Of a stretch of DNA of 64,000 bases, positions 35,919 to 46,019 are shown piece after piece. The DNA lies in contig QXCW01000002.1 of assembly GCA_003550275.1 (NCBI GenBank), forward strand, positions 1,488,001 to 1,552,000, given 5' to 3'. The notes beneath the pieces are model-generated. The model had not been told where the DNA came from. It saw nothing but the letters and a program-made list of their open reading frames with translations, and searched no databases. Both the position numbers and the translations under genes were made by a program. Source of the stretch: Flavobacteriaceae bacterium MAR_2010_72 (GTDB lineage Bacteria > Bacteroidota > Bacteroidia > Flavobacteriales > Flavobacteriaceae). Position 1 is the first letter of the stretch, and every line of letters begins with the position of its first letter.

Positions 35919-36176
35919 ATGACCAAAGAAGAAAAGGCTACTGCCTATTGGAAAACGAATATCAAGTATGTACTTATACTCTTGAGTGTATGGTTTCTTG
36001 TATCCTATGGTGCGGGTATTCTATTTAAAGATGCCTTGAATACCATAAAATTTGGAGGTTTCAAACTCGGATTTTGGTTTGCACAGCAAGGCTCTATGTA
36101 TGTGTTTGTCATCCTAATTTTTATTTATGTGCGTTTAATGAATCGTTTGGATAAAAAATACGGCTATGATGAATAG
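35919..36176 (+). CDS. DUF4212 small symporter subunit
   Basis: The 85-residue protein has two membrane helices and the DUF4212 pattern AYWKTNIKYVLILLSVWFLV ... GFWFAQQGSMYVFVILIFIY. It is found next to sodium:solute symporters of the VC_2705 group, whose small subunit it is thought to be. It overlaps the next gene by 11 bp, which fits fixed stoichiometry. Confidence 0.9.
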   Translation: MTKEEKATAYWKTNIKYVLILLSVWFLVSYGAGILFKDALNTIKFGGFKLGFWFAQQGSMYVFVILIFIYVRLMNRLDKKYGYDE

Positions 36177-37896
36177 TTTACTAGTAGTTGAAGGTCTGGG
36201 CGTTCAGAATTGGACCTACATAATCGTAGGACTAACTTTTGCATTGTATATAGGTATTGCCATTTGGTCACGTGCCAGTTCTACCAATGACTTTTATGTG
36301 GCAGGAGGAGGCGTATCTCCTTTAGCCAACGGTATGGCCACAGCAGCCGACTGGATGAGTGCGGCTTCTTTCATTTCCATGGCAGGGATTATTTCATTTG
36401 CTGGTTATGACGGTGCAGTCTATTTAATGGGCTGGACAGGTGGTTATGTGCTTTTAGCATTACTATTAGCACCCTATTTACGTAAGTTTGGCAAGTTCAC
36501 CGTTCCTGATTTTATTGGTGATCGCTATTATTCTAAAACGGCCCGTATTGTAGCTGTATTTTGTGCCTTATTGGTATCCTTTACCTATGTGGCTGGTCAG
36601 ATGCGTGGTGTGGGTATTGTGTTTTCAAGGTTTTTAGAAGTAGAAATCAACACGGGTGTGATCATTGGGATGCTCATTGTTCTATTTTATGCTGTGCTTG
36701 GAGGGATGAAGGGCATTACCTATACACAGGTCGCACAATATTGTGTGTTGATTTTTGCGTTTATGGTTCCTGCCATATTTATTTCTATTCAAATGACAGG
36801 AAACCCTATTCCACAGTTGGGCTTTGGAAGCGAATTGGCAAATGGTTCAGGAACTTATGTGCTAGATAAGCTGGATGGTTTAAGTACCGAGTTGGGTTTT
36901 GCAGAATATACTGAAGGCTCAAAATCACTCATTGATGTCTTTGCTATTACTTTAGCACTCATGGTCGGTACTGCAGGATTACCACATGTAATTGTACGTT
37001 TTTTTACGGTAAAGCGGGTAAGGGATGCGCGAAAATCGGCAGGTATTGCTCTATTACTCATTGTACTATTATATTCCACCGCGCCAGCAGTAGCTGTTTT
37101 TGCTAGAACCAACATGATCGAAACCGTTTCCAATCAACCTTATGCTTCAGTGCCTCAATGGTTCAAAACGTGGGAAGGAACAGGTCTCATTACTTTTACA
37201 GATAAAAATAAAGATGGAATTATTCAGTATGTCGCCGATCCAAATCAAAATGAATTGGTTGTTGATAATGACATTATGGTTTTGGCCAACCCTGAAATAG
37301 CTAACCTGCCAGATTGGGTAATTGCTTTGGTGGCAGCCGGTGGATTGGCAGCGGCATTATCTACAGCAGCAGGATTGTTATTGGTCATTTCCTCTTCAGT
37401 TTCTCATGACCTGATTAAAAAAATTATAAAACCAAGTATTTCTGAAAAGGGCGAATTGATAGCAGCTCGACTATCGGCTGTAGCCGCGGTCTGTGTTGCT
37501 GGGTATTTTGGAATTCATCCACCAGGTTTTGTAGCAGCAGTTGTGGCGCTAGCATTTGGTTTGGCTGCAGCATCTTTTTTTCCAGCTATTATTTTAGGCG
37601 TGTTTTATAAACGCATGAATAAGGAAGGTGCTATCGCAGGTATGATCGTTGGGATTACGGCCATGTTGCTCTACATGATGAAATATAAATTGGGCTGGTT
37701 TGACGAAGTCCTTCCTGATAAGAGCGAATGGTGGTTTGGGATTTCACCTGAAGGCTTTGGAACCCTTGCTATGATCCTTAATTTTATAGTGTCCATTACT
37801 ATAATGAGGTTTACCAAAGCTCCGCCAAAAGAAGTTCAGGATATGGTTGAGGAAATCCGAATTCCGAGTGGCGCGGGTGAAGCTTCAAAACATTAG
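36166..37896 (+). CDS. Sodium:solute symporter (VC_2705/ActP-like)
   Basis: The 576-residue SSS transporter has about thirteen helices, with FYVAGGGVSPLANGMATAAD, DWMSAASFISMAG, and GTAGLPHVIVRFFTV as family markers. It overlaps the DUF4212 gene, and acetyl-CoA synthetase follows after 94 bp. This suggests uptake of acetate or another short carboxylate that is then activated. Start may be either of two adjacent ATG codons (36166 or 36169). Confidence 0.92.
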   Translation: MMNSLLVVEGLGVQNWTYIIVGLTFALYIGIAIWSRASSTNDFYVAGGGVSPLANGMATAADWMSAASFISMAGIISFAGYDGAVYLMGWTGGYVLLALLLAPYLRKFGKFTVPDFIGDRYYSKTARIVAVFCALLVSFTYVAGQMRGVGIVFSRFLEVEINTGVIIGMLIVLFYAVLGGMKGITYTQVAQYCVLIFAFMVPAIFISIQMTGNPIPQLGFGSELANGSGTYVLDKLDGLSTELGFAEYTEGSKSLIDVFAITLALMVGTAGLPHVIVRFFTVKRVRDARKSAGIALLLIVLLYSTAPAVAVFARTNMIETVSNQPYASVPQWFKTWEGTGLITFTDKNKDGIIQYVADPNQNELVVDNDIMVLANPEIANLPDWVIALVAAGGLAAALSTAAGLLLVISSSVSHDLIKKIIKPSISEKGELIAARLSAVAAVCVAGYFGIHPPGFVAAVVALAFGLAAASFFPAIILGVFYKRMNKEGAIAGMIVGITAMLLYMMKYKLGWFDEVLPDKSEWWFGISPEGFGTLAMILNFIVSITIMRFTKAPPKEVQDMVEEIRIPSGAGEASKH

Positions 37897-37990
37897 GACT
37901 TTAATTAATACATTGCTAAAGCTTAACAAAACTGGTCGAAAACTTTTAGAAGCAAGCTTAAATTTTTAATTTAGATGTTAAAGAAATAGC

Positions 37991-39898
37991 ATGAGCAATT
38001 ACCATATCAAACATCTCGAAGAATATTACCAAGTCTATCGCAAATCGGTTCGTGAGCCTGAAAATTTTTGGGAAGAAATAGCCGAGGAGCATTTTCTTTG
38101 GCGAAAAAAATGGGACAAGGTATTATCATGGGACTTTAGCAAACCTGAAGTTAAATGGTTTGAAGGTGCACAACTCAATATTACAGAAAACTGTTTGGAT
38201 AGGCATTTAACAACACGCGGCGATAAAACTGCTATTCTATTTGAACCCAATAATCCAGATGAACCTTCGGAAGCTATTAGTTACAAACAGTTGTTTGAAC
38301 GGGTCAACAAAATGGCTAATGTGCTTAAATCCGAAGGCATTAAAAAAGGCGATAGGGTATGTATTTATTTACCCATGATACCCGAGTTGGCTATTTCACT
38401 TTTGGCCTGTGCGCGTATAGGAGCAATCCATTCGGTTGTTTTTGCAGGGTTTTCGTCTACTGCGCTGTCCACTCGGATCAACGATAGCGACTGTAAAATG
38501 GTGTTGACAAGCGATGGCTCATATCGTGGTGATAAAACGATTGATCTAAAGGGAATTGTGGATGAAGCTTTGCAAAGCTGTCCTAATGTTAAGACCGTAC
38601 TGGTTACCAAACGTATTGGATCTGATATTCAAATGAATGAAGGTCGTGACTTTTGGCTCCAACCTTTATTAGATCTTGCATCGTCTAGTTGTGAGGCCGA
38701 ATCGATGGCTGCCGAAGACCCACTATTCATTTTATATACTTCAGGTTCAACAGGAATGCCCAAAGGTATGGTACACACAACGGCGGGGTATATGGTGTAT
38801 ACAGCCTACACTTTTAAGAATGCCTTTCAATATCGAGAAAATGACGTGTATTGGTGTACAGCTGATATTGGTTGGATTACGGGGCATAGTTATATTGTTT
38901 ATGGGCCTTTGGCCAATGGTGCAACGACACTTATGTTTGAAGGCGTCCCACATTATCCTGATTTTGGTCGATTTTGGAACATTATCCAGAAGCACAAGGT
39001 CAATCAGTTTTATACAGCACCGACAGCCATAAGGGCTTTGGCAAAACAAGGCACGGAACTAGTTGAGCAATATGACCTATCCTCTTTAAAAGTGCTAGGT
39101 TCGGTTGGTGAACCCATTAATGAAGAAGCTTGGCACTGGTATAATGATAATGTTGGTAAGGGAAAAAGTCCGATAATAGATTCGTGGTGGCAAACCGAAA
39201 CCGGTGGCATCATGATTACTCCCATTCCCTACGTAACGCCAACAAAACCAACCTATGCGACCTTGCCGTTTCCAGGTATTCAACCTGTATTGATGGATGA
39301 AGCTGGGCAAGAATTAAAAGGCAATCAAGTTGAAGGGCGCCTATGTATTAAGTTTCCATGGCCAAGTATTGCACGAACGATTTGGGGAAATCACCAACGG
39401 TATAAGGATACTTATTTTTCAACCTTTGAGAATACATATTTCACTGGCGATGGGGCACTGCGTGATGAGGTAGGCTATTATCGAATTACTGGACGGGTAG
39501 ATGATGTTATTATTGTATCTGGACATAATTTAGGAACAGCGCCTATTGAAGACGCCATCAATGAACATCCAGCGGTGGCCGAATCGGCCATTGTGGGCTA
39601 TCCTCATGATATTAAAGGCAATGCACTTTATGGGTTTGTGATTTTAAAAGATTTTGGTGCAACTAGGGATCGCGATAATTTGAGAAAAGAGATCAATCAA
39701 ATTATTACAGAACAAATAGGGCCTATTGCCAAATTAGATAAAATCCAATTTACACAAGGTTTGCCAAAAACCAGAAGTGGCAAGATCATGCGCCGTATTT
39801 TACGAAAAATAGCCAGTAAAGACACTTCTAATTTGGGAGATATAAGTACATTACTTAATCCTGAAGTCGTTCAGGAGATAATGGATCAATCGTTTTAG
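37991..39898 (+). CDS. acs: Acetyl-CoA synthetase
   Basis: The 635-residue acetate-CoA ligase has the P-loop YTSGSTGMPKGMVHTTAGY, DSWWQTETGG, the hinge region GRVDDVIIVSGHNLGT and TRSGKIMRRILRK, whose lysine is the usual acetylation-control site. It converts acetate, ATP and CoA to acetyl-CoA in the cytoplasm. It ends the transporter group and has its own terminator. Confidence 0.96.
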   Translation: MSNYHIKHLEEYYQVYRKSVREPENFWEEIAEEHFLWRKKWDKVLSWDFSKPEVKWFEGAQLNITENCLDRHLTTRGDKTAILFEPNNPDEPSEAISYKQLFERVNKMANVLKSEGIKKGDRVCIYLPMIPELAISLLACARIGAIHSVVFAGFSSTALSTRINDSDCKMVLTSDGSYRGDKTIDLKGIVDEALQSCPNVKTVLVTKRIGSDIQMNEGRDFWLQPLLDLASSSCEAESMAAEDPLFILYTSGSTGMPKGMVHTTAGYMVYTAYTFKNAFQYRENDVYWCTADIGWITGHSYIVYGPLANGATTLMFEGVPHYPDFGRFWNIIQKHKVNQFYTAPTAIRALAKQGTELVEQYDLSSLKVLGSVGEPINEEAWHWYNDNVGKGKSPIIDSWWQTETGGIMITPIPYVTPTKPTYATLPFPGIQPVLMDEAGQELKGNQVEGRLCIKFPWPSIARTIWGNHQRYKDTYFSTFENTYFTGDGALRDEVGYYRITGRVDDVIIVSGHNLGTAPIEDAINEHPAVAESAIVGYPHDIKGNALYGFVILKDFGATRDRDNLRKEINQIITEQIGPIAKLDKIQFTQGLPKTRSGKIMRRILRKIASKDTSNLGDISTLLNPEVVQEIMDQSF

Positions 39899-39928
39899 GT
39901 TTCTGATTATTTCTATACATCTATATAT

Positions 39929-39959
39929 AAAAAAAAGCTGTTCTTAGAACAGCTTTTTA
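39929..39959 (+). terminator. Intrinsic terminator after acs
   Basis: AAAAGCTGTTCT pairs with AGAACAGCTTTT, followed by T; A and T tracts flank the stem, so it can also serve the convergent lipoprotein gene. Confidence 0.85.
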
Positions 39960-39987
39960 ATTCTTAAATAAACACTTTTATACTTTA

Positions 39988-40935
39988 TCAGTCACAATGA
40001 TTCTCATCTACAAAGGTTCCAATGGCACTTCCGGCTGCAATCACTTGTGCAACGGTATAACCACCGCCATTAGTAGGAAGATTAAAATACGTTTTACCAT
40101 TAACTGTTACAAGATAGCCAAATACATTACCAACTGCCGTAAAATAGTCATCAATGATGTCAGCCTGTGTTTGAACTTCAGAATCAACCCCGCTTAAACG
40201 TACTGCGCCTAACTGGAAAAACGCGTTGAGTACTTGATTTCCTCCTGGACCACGATCAATACTCCAGATGGTCATACCTTGTGCTTGGTTATAAGTCACT
40301 CCACCAATTGTTAGGCCATTTACCCATGAAGCACTAGCTCCATTTTGTAATGCCCCATTGGCAAAGAAGAATCCTTGAGAGAATGAACAATAGTCTTCTA
40401 TCGGGCAGCCGGGTGCTGTAGATTTTGCAGAGTTGCAAGACGTTCCAGCTTTAATCCATGAATCAGCTTCAGCACTGGCATAACCGCGATCAAATTTAAT
40501 CACAATAACCCAAGAAGTCGCTGCTTCGGTATTCACTTTTACAAAATTAGTAGTAGTGGCTTGTGGGTCACATCCCGTTCCTGATCCTTCGGTAGGCACC
40601 AAATTGGCAGGAGCGCCGTTAACGGTAGCGTAGATGATGTTGGCAAAAGAAGCACTTTCATCCCCACAATTACCTAGATCAATAATAAAGTGGCTTAAGT
40701 TTTTAGCGTTAGGTTTGGAGCGGGTAATGGTGTAGGTCCATAGTGTACCGTCAGCGCTAACACCAACGTGTACATTATAGTCTGTGTAAGAACTATTGGA
40801 ATTTGGGTTTCCCTTTTTCAAGGAATACTGAGCATTTGCTGATATTTCGGCAGAATGGTCATTTAGACCTAGCTCTTCATTACTACAACTTATTAATCCC
40901 AAGGATATCAAAGTAACTAAAAAAATGTTTTTCAT
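39988..40935 (-). CDS. Orphan secreted lipoprotein, cysteine-containing
   Basis: I do not recognise this 315-residue protein. It has a lipoprotein signal (LGLISCSNEE), then a beta-rich region with ADGTLWTYTITRSKPNAKNLS and six further cysteines in GNCGDE, GTGCDP, GTSCNS, PGCPIEDYC, and a final Cys near ENHCD. The pattern NLSHFIIDLGNC resembles extracellular beta-sandwich modules seen in other secreted Bacteroidota proteins. It is a single gene between acs and 315 bp of empty DNA. A surface role is inferred. Confidence 0.7.
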   Translation of the reverse strand: MKNIFLVTLISLGLISCSNEELGLNDHSAEISANAQYSLKKGNPNSNSSYTDYNVHVGVSADGTLWTYTITRSKPNAKNLSHFIIDLGNCGDESASFANIIYATVNGAPANLVPTEGSGTGCDPQATTTNFVKVNTEAATSWVIVIKFDRGYASAEADSWIKAGTSCNSAKSTAPGCPIEDYCSFSQGFFFANGALQNGASASWVNGLTIGGVTYNQAQGMTIWSIDRGPGGNQVLNAFFQLGAVRLSGVDSEVQTQADIIDDYFTAVGNVFGYLVTVNGKTYFNLPTNGGGYTVAQVIAAGSAIGTFVDENHCD

Positions 40936-41250
40936 TGTTTTTTAAAGAATTAAAGTGTTTGATTATTTATATGTCGAAGGTAGATTTTCGGCAAATACCA
41001 AACTAGAAATATCACATATTAACGATATAAACAGGTATATTAACGACCAAAAACGTGTATTTCCTTGTAGGAAAATTACTTTAACAAAATTTTATGAATC
41101 TTGGATATGAAATCGATACGCGGCCTAATTAGTTTTGATAATTAGGGTCGAAAAAAAGCCAATCCTAATAGACTTACCTGATAGTGCTTGCTCATTTCTT
41201 TTAGTTCTGATCCTAATACAAAGTGACTTGCGAATATTGCAAAATTAATT
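40936..41250. other. 315-bp intergenic stretch
   Basis: AT-rich DNA between two minus-strand genes. It must hold the promoter of the lipoprotein gene, but no complete TAnnTTTG box was found, and there is no clear terminator or RNA gene. A short open minus-strand stretch (41145-41230) is discussed under rejected items. Confidence 0.5.
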
Positions 41251-41607
41251 CTATATAGCTTGCCCAAAGGTTAGCAGATTGTTATCTGGGTCGAGTAGCG
41301 AAAACTCCTTTTGACCCCAAGGTTTTAGTTCTAATGGGGCATTAGGATGAATTTTGACATTTTTATCTATTAAGTTTTGATAAATGGAATCAATACTATT
41401 TGTTCTTATATAAACTTGACCATAATTGGTTTTAGGGTTAAGTCCTTTAAATTTGAAAAAGTGAATTTGAATTTGATCCTTTTCCAACATCAAATAATCG
41501 TCATAGTCTGCACTACCAAATACTTTAAAGCCTAAATTTTGGATGTAATAAGCCTTAGTAACCATTTTGTCACGCATGGGTAATTTTGGATTAATAGAGG
41601 TCAACAT
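41251..41607 (-). CDS. Glyoxalase/bleomycin-resistance fold protein
   Basis: The 118-residue protein fits the vicinal oxygen chelate fold: MLTSINPKLPMRDKMVTKAY, YYIQNLGFKVFGSADYDDYLML, IHFFKF, then VYIRTNSIDSIYQNLIDKN and FSLLDPDNNLLTF. I place the start at the ATG 41605-41607; a longer frame to 41706 adds 33 residues unlike the family. Substrate unknown. Confidence 0.82.
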   Translation of the reverse strand: MLTSINPKLPMRDKMVTKAYYIQNLGFKVFGSADYDDYLMLEKDQIQIHFFKFKGLNPKTNYGQVYIRTNSIDSIYQNLIDKNVKIHPNAPLELKPWGQKEFSLLDPDNNLLTFGQAI

Positions 41608-41905
41608 GCTATGTTTTGTGTTTTTCGAGAATAGGTTTTGGGTACAACTCTTTATGATATGTAATACAGTTGCACCAGGATGTTGAAAGATAATAATTTT
41701 AATCAAGTGCTCCTTAAAAAATCCTTTTGTATCATTAATGCTTTTAATTACAAACAGTTACGTATAAATTTATGCTAAAAATATTTACTAAACATTCAAA
41801 TTTAATTTATATCTTTCATATACGCTTTTAGAGTTGATTTATAAGTATTTAAATCGATTCGTTTTATTAAAATAGTTAAAATGTTTATGCTTTGATCGAA
41901 GTTAT

Positions 41906-42997
41906 ATGGCATTCAAAAAAGTAAATTGGGTTAGAATCTTTAGTAAGGTTGGCCTACACGTATTATTTTGGGTTTTAATTCTCACCTATTTTGCATGGGG
42001 CTTTGGGCTCGACGTAAATCCAAAACAGTCTTTTCTTAACGCACTATTTTTTATACCTGGCCATCTCATTATGGTCTATACTTTATTATATTTTCTAGTT
42101 CCTAAATTTCTACTTAAACGAAGATTTTTGCCTTTTTTTATTGGGTTCGTAATTTTGGTTATGATTTGTGCTTTGTATACCGTAATTGCTCAATTATCTG
42201 TGAGCAGTAACCCCTCTTTGAGTGGAGCCAATATAACTGTGGGAAGAAATATTTTACCATTTATTCATGTTGGTGCCATTGCAGCATCCATAAAACTGTT
42301 GAAACATTGGTATTTTCAGAGGCAATTAACTATTGAAGCAGAGCAGCAAAAAACAATTGCCGAATTAAAATTGCTAAAGGCACAATTACACCCTCATTTT
42401 TTATTCAATACGCTTAACAATTTATATTCACATACTTTGGATGCCTCTCCTAAATCTCCTGAAATTGTGATGAAGTTATCAGGACTACTTCGCTTTATGA
42501 TTTATGAAAGTAATAGTGCACGAATTCCATTGAGTGCAGAGTTAGAACTATTGCAAAGTTATATTTCATTAGAACAATTGCGCTATGGCGATCGATTGGA
42601 GGTTTCAATAACCATTTCCGGTGCAATTGAAAAGTTTCAAATAGCACCGCTTTTGATGTTGCCTTTTCTTGAGAATGCCTTTAAACATGGGACAAGTAGG
42701 CAAATTGACCAGTGTTGGATTAGTTTTGATTTGGCTATAGAAGAACATACCATGCGTTTTAAGTTGGTCAATAGCATAGATCCAATTGCTGATCACGATT
42801 ATGGTAATTTGGGGGGATTGGGTTTACAAAACGTAAAAAGAAGACTTCAATTACTTTACAAAGACCAACATAATCTTCAGCTTGTTAAGCTCGACGAGGT
42901 TTTTGTAGTAACACTTGATGTGACGCTTGAAGCACTTGAAGATAAATATAAAGATATTTTAGTTTTAAATACCGAAAATAAAACCTATGCTGTGTAA
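41906..42997 (+). CDS. LytS-type sensor histidine kinase
   Basis: The 363-residue protein has four N-terminal membrane helices (about residues 14-135) and a His_kinase domain with AQLHPHFLFNTLNNLYSH, where His164 is the likely phosphoacceptor. An ATPase part follows with LPFLENAFKHG and GGLGLQNVKRRL. It phosphorylates the LytTR regulator whose gene overlaps it by 11 bp. The signal is unknown. Confidence 0.92.
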   Translation: MAFKKVNWVRIFSKVGLHVLFWVLILTYFAWGFGLDVNPKQSFLNALFFIPGHLIMVYTLLYFLVPKFLLKRRFLPFFIGFVILVMICALYTVIAQLSVSSNPSLSGANITVGRNILPFIHVGAIAASIKLLKHWYFQRQLTIEAEQQKTIAELKLLKAQLHPHFLFNTLNNLYSHTLDASPKSPEIVMKLSGLLRFMIYESNSARIPLSAELELLQSYISLEQLRYGDRLEVSITISGAIEKFQIAPLLMLPFLENAFKHGTSRQIDQCWISFDLAIEEHTMRFKLVNSIDPIADHDYGNLGGLGLQNVKRRLQLLYKDQHNLQLVKLDEVFVVTLDVTLEALEDKYKDILVLNTENKTYAV

Positions 42998-43715
42998 ATG
43001 TATAATTGTAGATGATGAGCCACCAGCCATCCATGTGCTAGAAACCTACATTGAATCCTTGCCTCAACTTGAAATTGTTGGGGTTTGTAAAAACGCATTT
43101 GAAGCCATTAACCTTATGAATACAGAGAAAGTTGATCTCATGTTTTTGGATATTAATATGCCCAAATTAATGGGTACGCAATTAATGAAAACCCTTCAAC
43201 ATCCCCCAAAGGTTATATTTACCACGGCACACAAGGACTACGCTATCGAGGCTTTTGATTTAGATGCCATTGATTATTTGTTAAAACCAATTTCATTTGA
43301 GCGTTTTTTAAAAGCGGTTAATAAATTCTGCAATATTCCACAGGCAGAACTTGAATCGGTTGCCCAAAATCCTGGATTTGTGTATTTCAGGGCAGATCGA
43401 AAAATGGTAAAAGTGTTTTTGGATGATGTCCTCTATATTGAAAGTTTTAAGGATTATGTGGTCATCCATCGCTCTAATGAATCTCCGTTGCGAATCAAGC
43501 AAACTCTTAACAGTGTAGAGAGCGTTTTGCCTAAACATCAATTTTTACGCATTCACAGATCGTATATTGTTTCTTTTAATAAGATAACAGCATTTACTAA
43601 AACCGATGTTGAAATTGGTAAAATGGAATTGCCGATAGGAAGAAGCTATTCAGATGTGTTTAAGCAGCTTACTCCAAATAGCCAAAGCCTTCCAGAAGGG
43701 GTGGACGAACGATAG
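42987..43715 (+). CDS. LytTR-family response regulator
   Basis: The 242-residue protein has a receiver domain (DDEPPAIHVLE, phospho-Asp55 in LMFLDINMP, Lys in YLLKPISFERF) and a LytTR DNA-binding domain from about residue 130 (IESFKDYVVIHRSNES, FLRIHRSYIVSFNKI). It pairs with the overlapping kinase gene. Target genes are unknown. Confidence 0.93.
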   Translation: MLCKCIIVDDEPPAIHVLETYIESLPQLEIVGVCKNAFEAINLMNTEKVDLMFLDINMPKLMGTQLMKTLQHPPKVIFTTAHKDYAIEAFDLDAIDYLLKPISFERFLKAVNKFCNIPQAELESVAQNPGFVYFRADRKMVKVFLDDVLYIESFKDYVVIHRSNESPLRIKQTLNSVESVLPKHQFLRIHRSYIVSFNKITAFTKTDVEIGKMELPIGRSYSDVFKQLTPNSQSLPEGVDER

Positions 43716-43772
43716 AATTAGTATGGACTACTCTCTTTTAACAACTGAAATAAAGCAACATTAAAGCAAAAT

Positions 43773-43814
43773 AATCCCCAATCAATCTCTTATAAGAAAT
43801 TTATTGTGGGGATT
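43773..43814. terminator. Imperfect hairpin between convergent genes
   Basis: AATCCCCA at the left pairs with TGGGGATT at the right, with a partly paired AT-rich middle. It lies between the response regulator (+) and haloperoxidase (-) stops. No clear T tract follows, so it is a weak terminator candidate. Confidence 0.4.
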
Positions 43815-43825
43815 CATATACGCTG

Positions 43826-45214
43826 TTAAAGCACTTTTTTAAGCTCTCTTAAGTTGTTTTTGAACACATAGTTTCCAAGTTGTTTTCCTTGGCGTTCGCC
43901 AACCTCAATGGCATGTCTAAAATGATAACCTATATAAATTCTAGATTCCGCATTTTCACGTGCTAATTGAGAAAAACTTGTGATATTGCGCTCCACTCCT
44001 GCTAAATAATAGGGACTTGTAGCTGTGAATGGTTTAGTATCCGTTCCAAAAAAGAGTTTTAATACCTCGGCACCAGCACCTCCGCAATAGGAATGTGTTG
44101 AAGGATATTCGGGAGTAGGAGGTGTCGTATGTGTTGGAGTCCAAGTAGGGTCACCTATGGTTTCTGGATTACCGTCATTATCTCCGGCTCTGACGGCGGT
44201 AATTGGTCTCCAAAAATTAAAATACCTCTTCCCTTCAAAAGAAGCTATAAATCCATCTATTTGTGACATTTCAACTAGCGCAATTAATCGTGCTGCTTCC
44301 CAACCATTAAGGTTGTCCTGTTGTATTAAAGTTCTTGCTATTCTGTTCATCATGCTAGCCGTGTTTTCTATCCAGAATGTACCTATTTCTGTCTGCTCTG
44401 GAGTCCTTTCAGGGCAGTTAGTACAACCCAAAGCCTTAACTTCGTTGTAATCATCAATATAGGCTTGAGAGCTTATAGGATAAGAGCCTTCATCTCTAAA
44501 TTGATTCCCAGTGTTGATTCCAAAAGGCGTAAGGTCTCCAAGATTTGGAGCATACACGGCATTTGCAGGCCATATAGGAGGGTTAGGAAGCATCCATGGC
44601 ATAAAATTGGCTTGGTAATCGCCAGGAGCGATTCCAGTCCCTGTAAAAGTTGAAAAAACTAATGGAAAATCACCTTGTCGCTTTTCCAACATTGCAGCAG
44701 CAGCAGCTTTACCGATGTCAATTCCTTTTGATTTTGATTCTGAATCCTCAATTTGGGATAAAATGGTATTCAATAAGCTATTCGCTCCAGAAGTTCCAGG
44801 AGGGAATAGTGCAGCAAAAATATCCCTTGTGGCTTGAGATACTGCAGCATCGGCTATGGCATGAATATTTTTTTTAGAAATAGCACTGGCATCAACCAGA
44901 GTGTTGTCCAAGGCATAGGTTTCATATTTGGGTACCACATTGTTTAGGGCGTCATGCATGGTCAAAGTTACCATGGCATAAATTTTTGCTTCTAATGGTT
45001 GGGGTATTTTTTCATCAATATACGTACCCACTAATTCATTCCATTTAAGGACGGTTTCATTACTGTATGACTTAATTATACCGTTGTTGTAACTTTTCAA
45101 CGAATAACCATCTGATGTTCCTAATGGATTGCCATCTTCAAGGCCTTCATTGGCACAGGACCACACTACTATAAGGAGTGCATAGGCCCAACTAATTTTA
45201 AATACTGTTTTCAT
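43826..45214 (-). CDS. Vanadium-dependent haloperoxidase-like lipoprotein
   Basis: The 462-residue protein has a lipoprotein signal (VVWSCANEG) and the PAP2/vanadium haloperoxidase site: KRYFNFWRPITAVR, PEYPSTHSYCGGAG and RIYIGYHFRHAIEVG hold the vanadate- or phosphate-binding Lys, Arg, Ser/His and Arg/His residues. Family members oxidise halides with peroxide, or act as phosphatases. No clear halide specificity can be read. It follows the two-component pair, on the opposite strand. Confidence 0.87.
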   Translation of the reverse strand: MKTVFKISWAYALLIVVWSCANEGLEDGNPLGTSDGYSLKSYNNGIIKSYSNETVLKWNELVGTYIDEKIPQPLEAKIYAMVTLTMHDALNNVVPKYETYALDNTLVDASAISKKNIHAIADAAVSQATRDIFAALFPPGTSGANSLLNTILSQIEDSESKSKGIDIGKAAAAAMLEKRQGDFPLVFSTFTGTGIAPGDYQANFMPWMLPNPPIWPANAVYAPNLGDLTPFGINTGNQFRDEGSYPISSQAYIDDYNEVKALGCTNCPERTPEQTEIGTFWIENTASMMNRIARTLIQQDNLNGWEAARLIALVEMSQIDGFIASFEGKRYFNFWRPITAVRAGDNDGNPETIGDPTWTPTHTTPPTPEYPSTHSYCGGAGAEVLKLFFGTDTKPFTATSPYYLAGVERNITSFSQLARENAESRIYIGYHFRHAIEVGERQGKQLGNYVFKNNLRELKKVL

Positions 45215-45381
45215 GACATTAAATTTTATGATTTTAATTAAAATTAAGTCTTATACAGCTTGAGAATTTTAAGGCTTGACAAACACGGGGTTTAAGATGA
45301 TGAATGTCGTAAATAGGTAGATGAACGGAAATTTGTACTTCACGATAATATATTAGTTTGAGAAATGAATTAAAAGGACTT

Positions 45382-45912
45382 TTATCTTTTAATTTTTTCC
45401 TTTTCTATGATGGCGTCGACAAATACATTAATGTTCTGTTCCTTTAGCAATGCATAGTCTTTTTTATTTTGGTTGGCCATTTAAGCTATTTTATATTTGA
45501 GATCTTGATATTCTAACCTTGCCCAGTCATTTTTCCTCAAAAAATCTCGAAATAAGATATGTCGTTCTAAAGCGATACTGGTTTTGGGGCAAACGTAAAG
45601 ATGGTGCGTAATGGTATCTAATATTGGGTTTATGGAAGTCCCATTACGTTTAAAAACATCGCGTTCTTCAATACCTTGATTACCATTATGGTAATATCCA
45701 ATCTTTTCAAGTTTTGATTTGATAGGTTCAAAATCTGAAGCAACGTTATAGATAATATCAATGTCAATTATTGGCTTTGAGTCCAGGTTAGGTATTGAAG
45801 TGCTTCCAACGTGTTCAATACAAATGGTTATGCCACTTAAACCGTTCTCTAATTCACGTTTTAGCTGCTCAAAATTAGCTTTCCAGTCTGATGTATAGGG
45901 TTGAATGAGCAT
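45382..45912 (-). pseudogene. GrpB-family gene with in-frame stop
   Basis: Translation from the ATG at 45912 gives 143 residues of a GrpB (UPF0157) nucleotidyltransferase-like protein: EHVGSTSIPNLDSKPIIDID, DPVF-type region and HHLYVCPKTSIALERH. It stops at TAA 45481-45483 after LKYKIA. The same frame then reads MANQNKKDYALLKEQN and on to a TAA at 45382-45384, giving 32 more residues that look like the usual GrpB C-terminal helix. The whole would be 176 codons, normal for the family. A single GAA-to-TAA change explains it; sequencing error is the main alternative. Confidence 0.8.
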
Positions 45913-46019
45913 TTTTTTTGACGATTTTTAAAATGATTTGGATATTATGATGCTCAAGAACTTTTAGCTTACTGTTTAGGGCTATTGAGTTGACCCAATG
46001 TGTTTTGTGGTTAACTGCT

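Noticed and set aside
41145-41230. Open minus-strand stretch containing HFVLGSELKEMSKHYQ
   Set aside because: About 28 codons with no start and no known motif; could be chance.
41608-41706. Longer N-terminus for the glyoxalase-fold gene
   Set aside because: The 33 added residues are unlike the family; the inner ATG gives a normal start.
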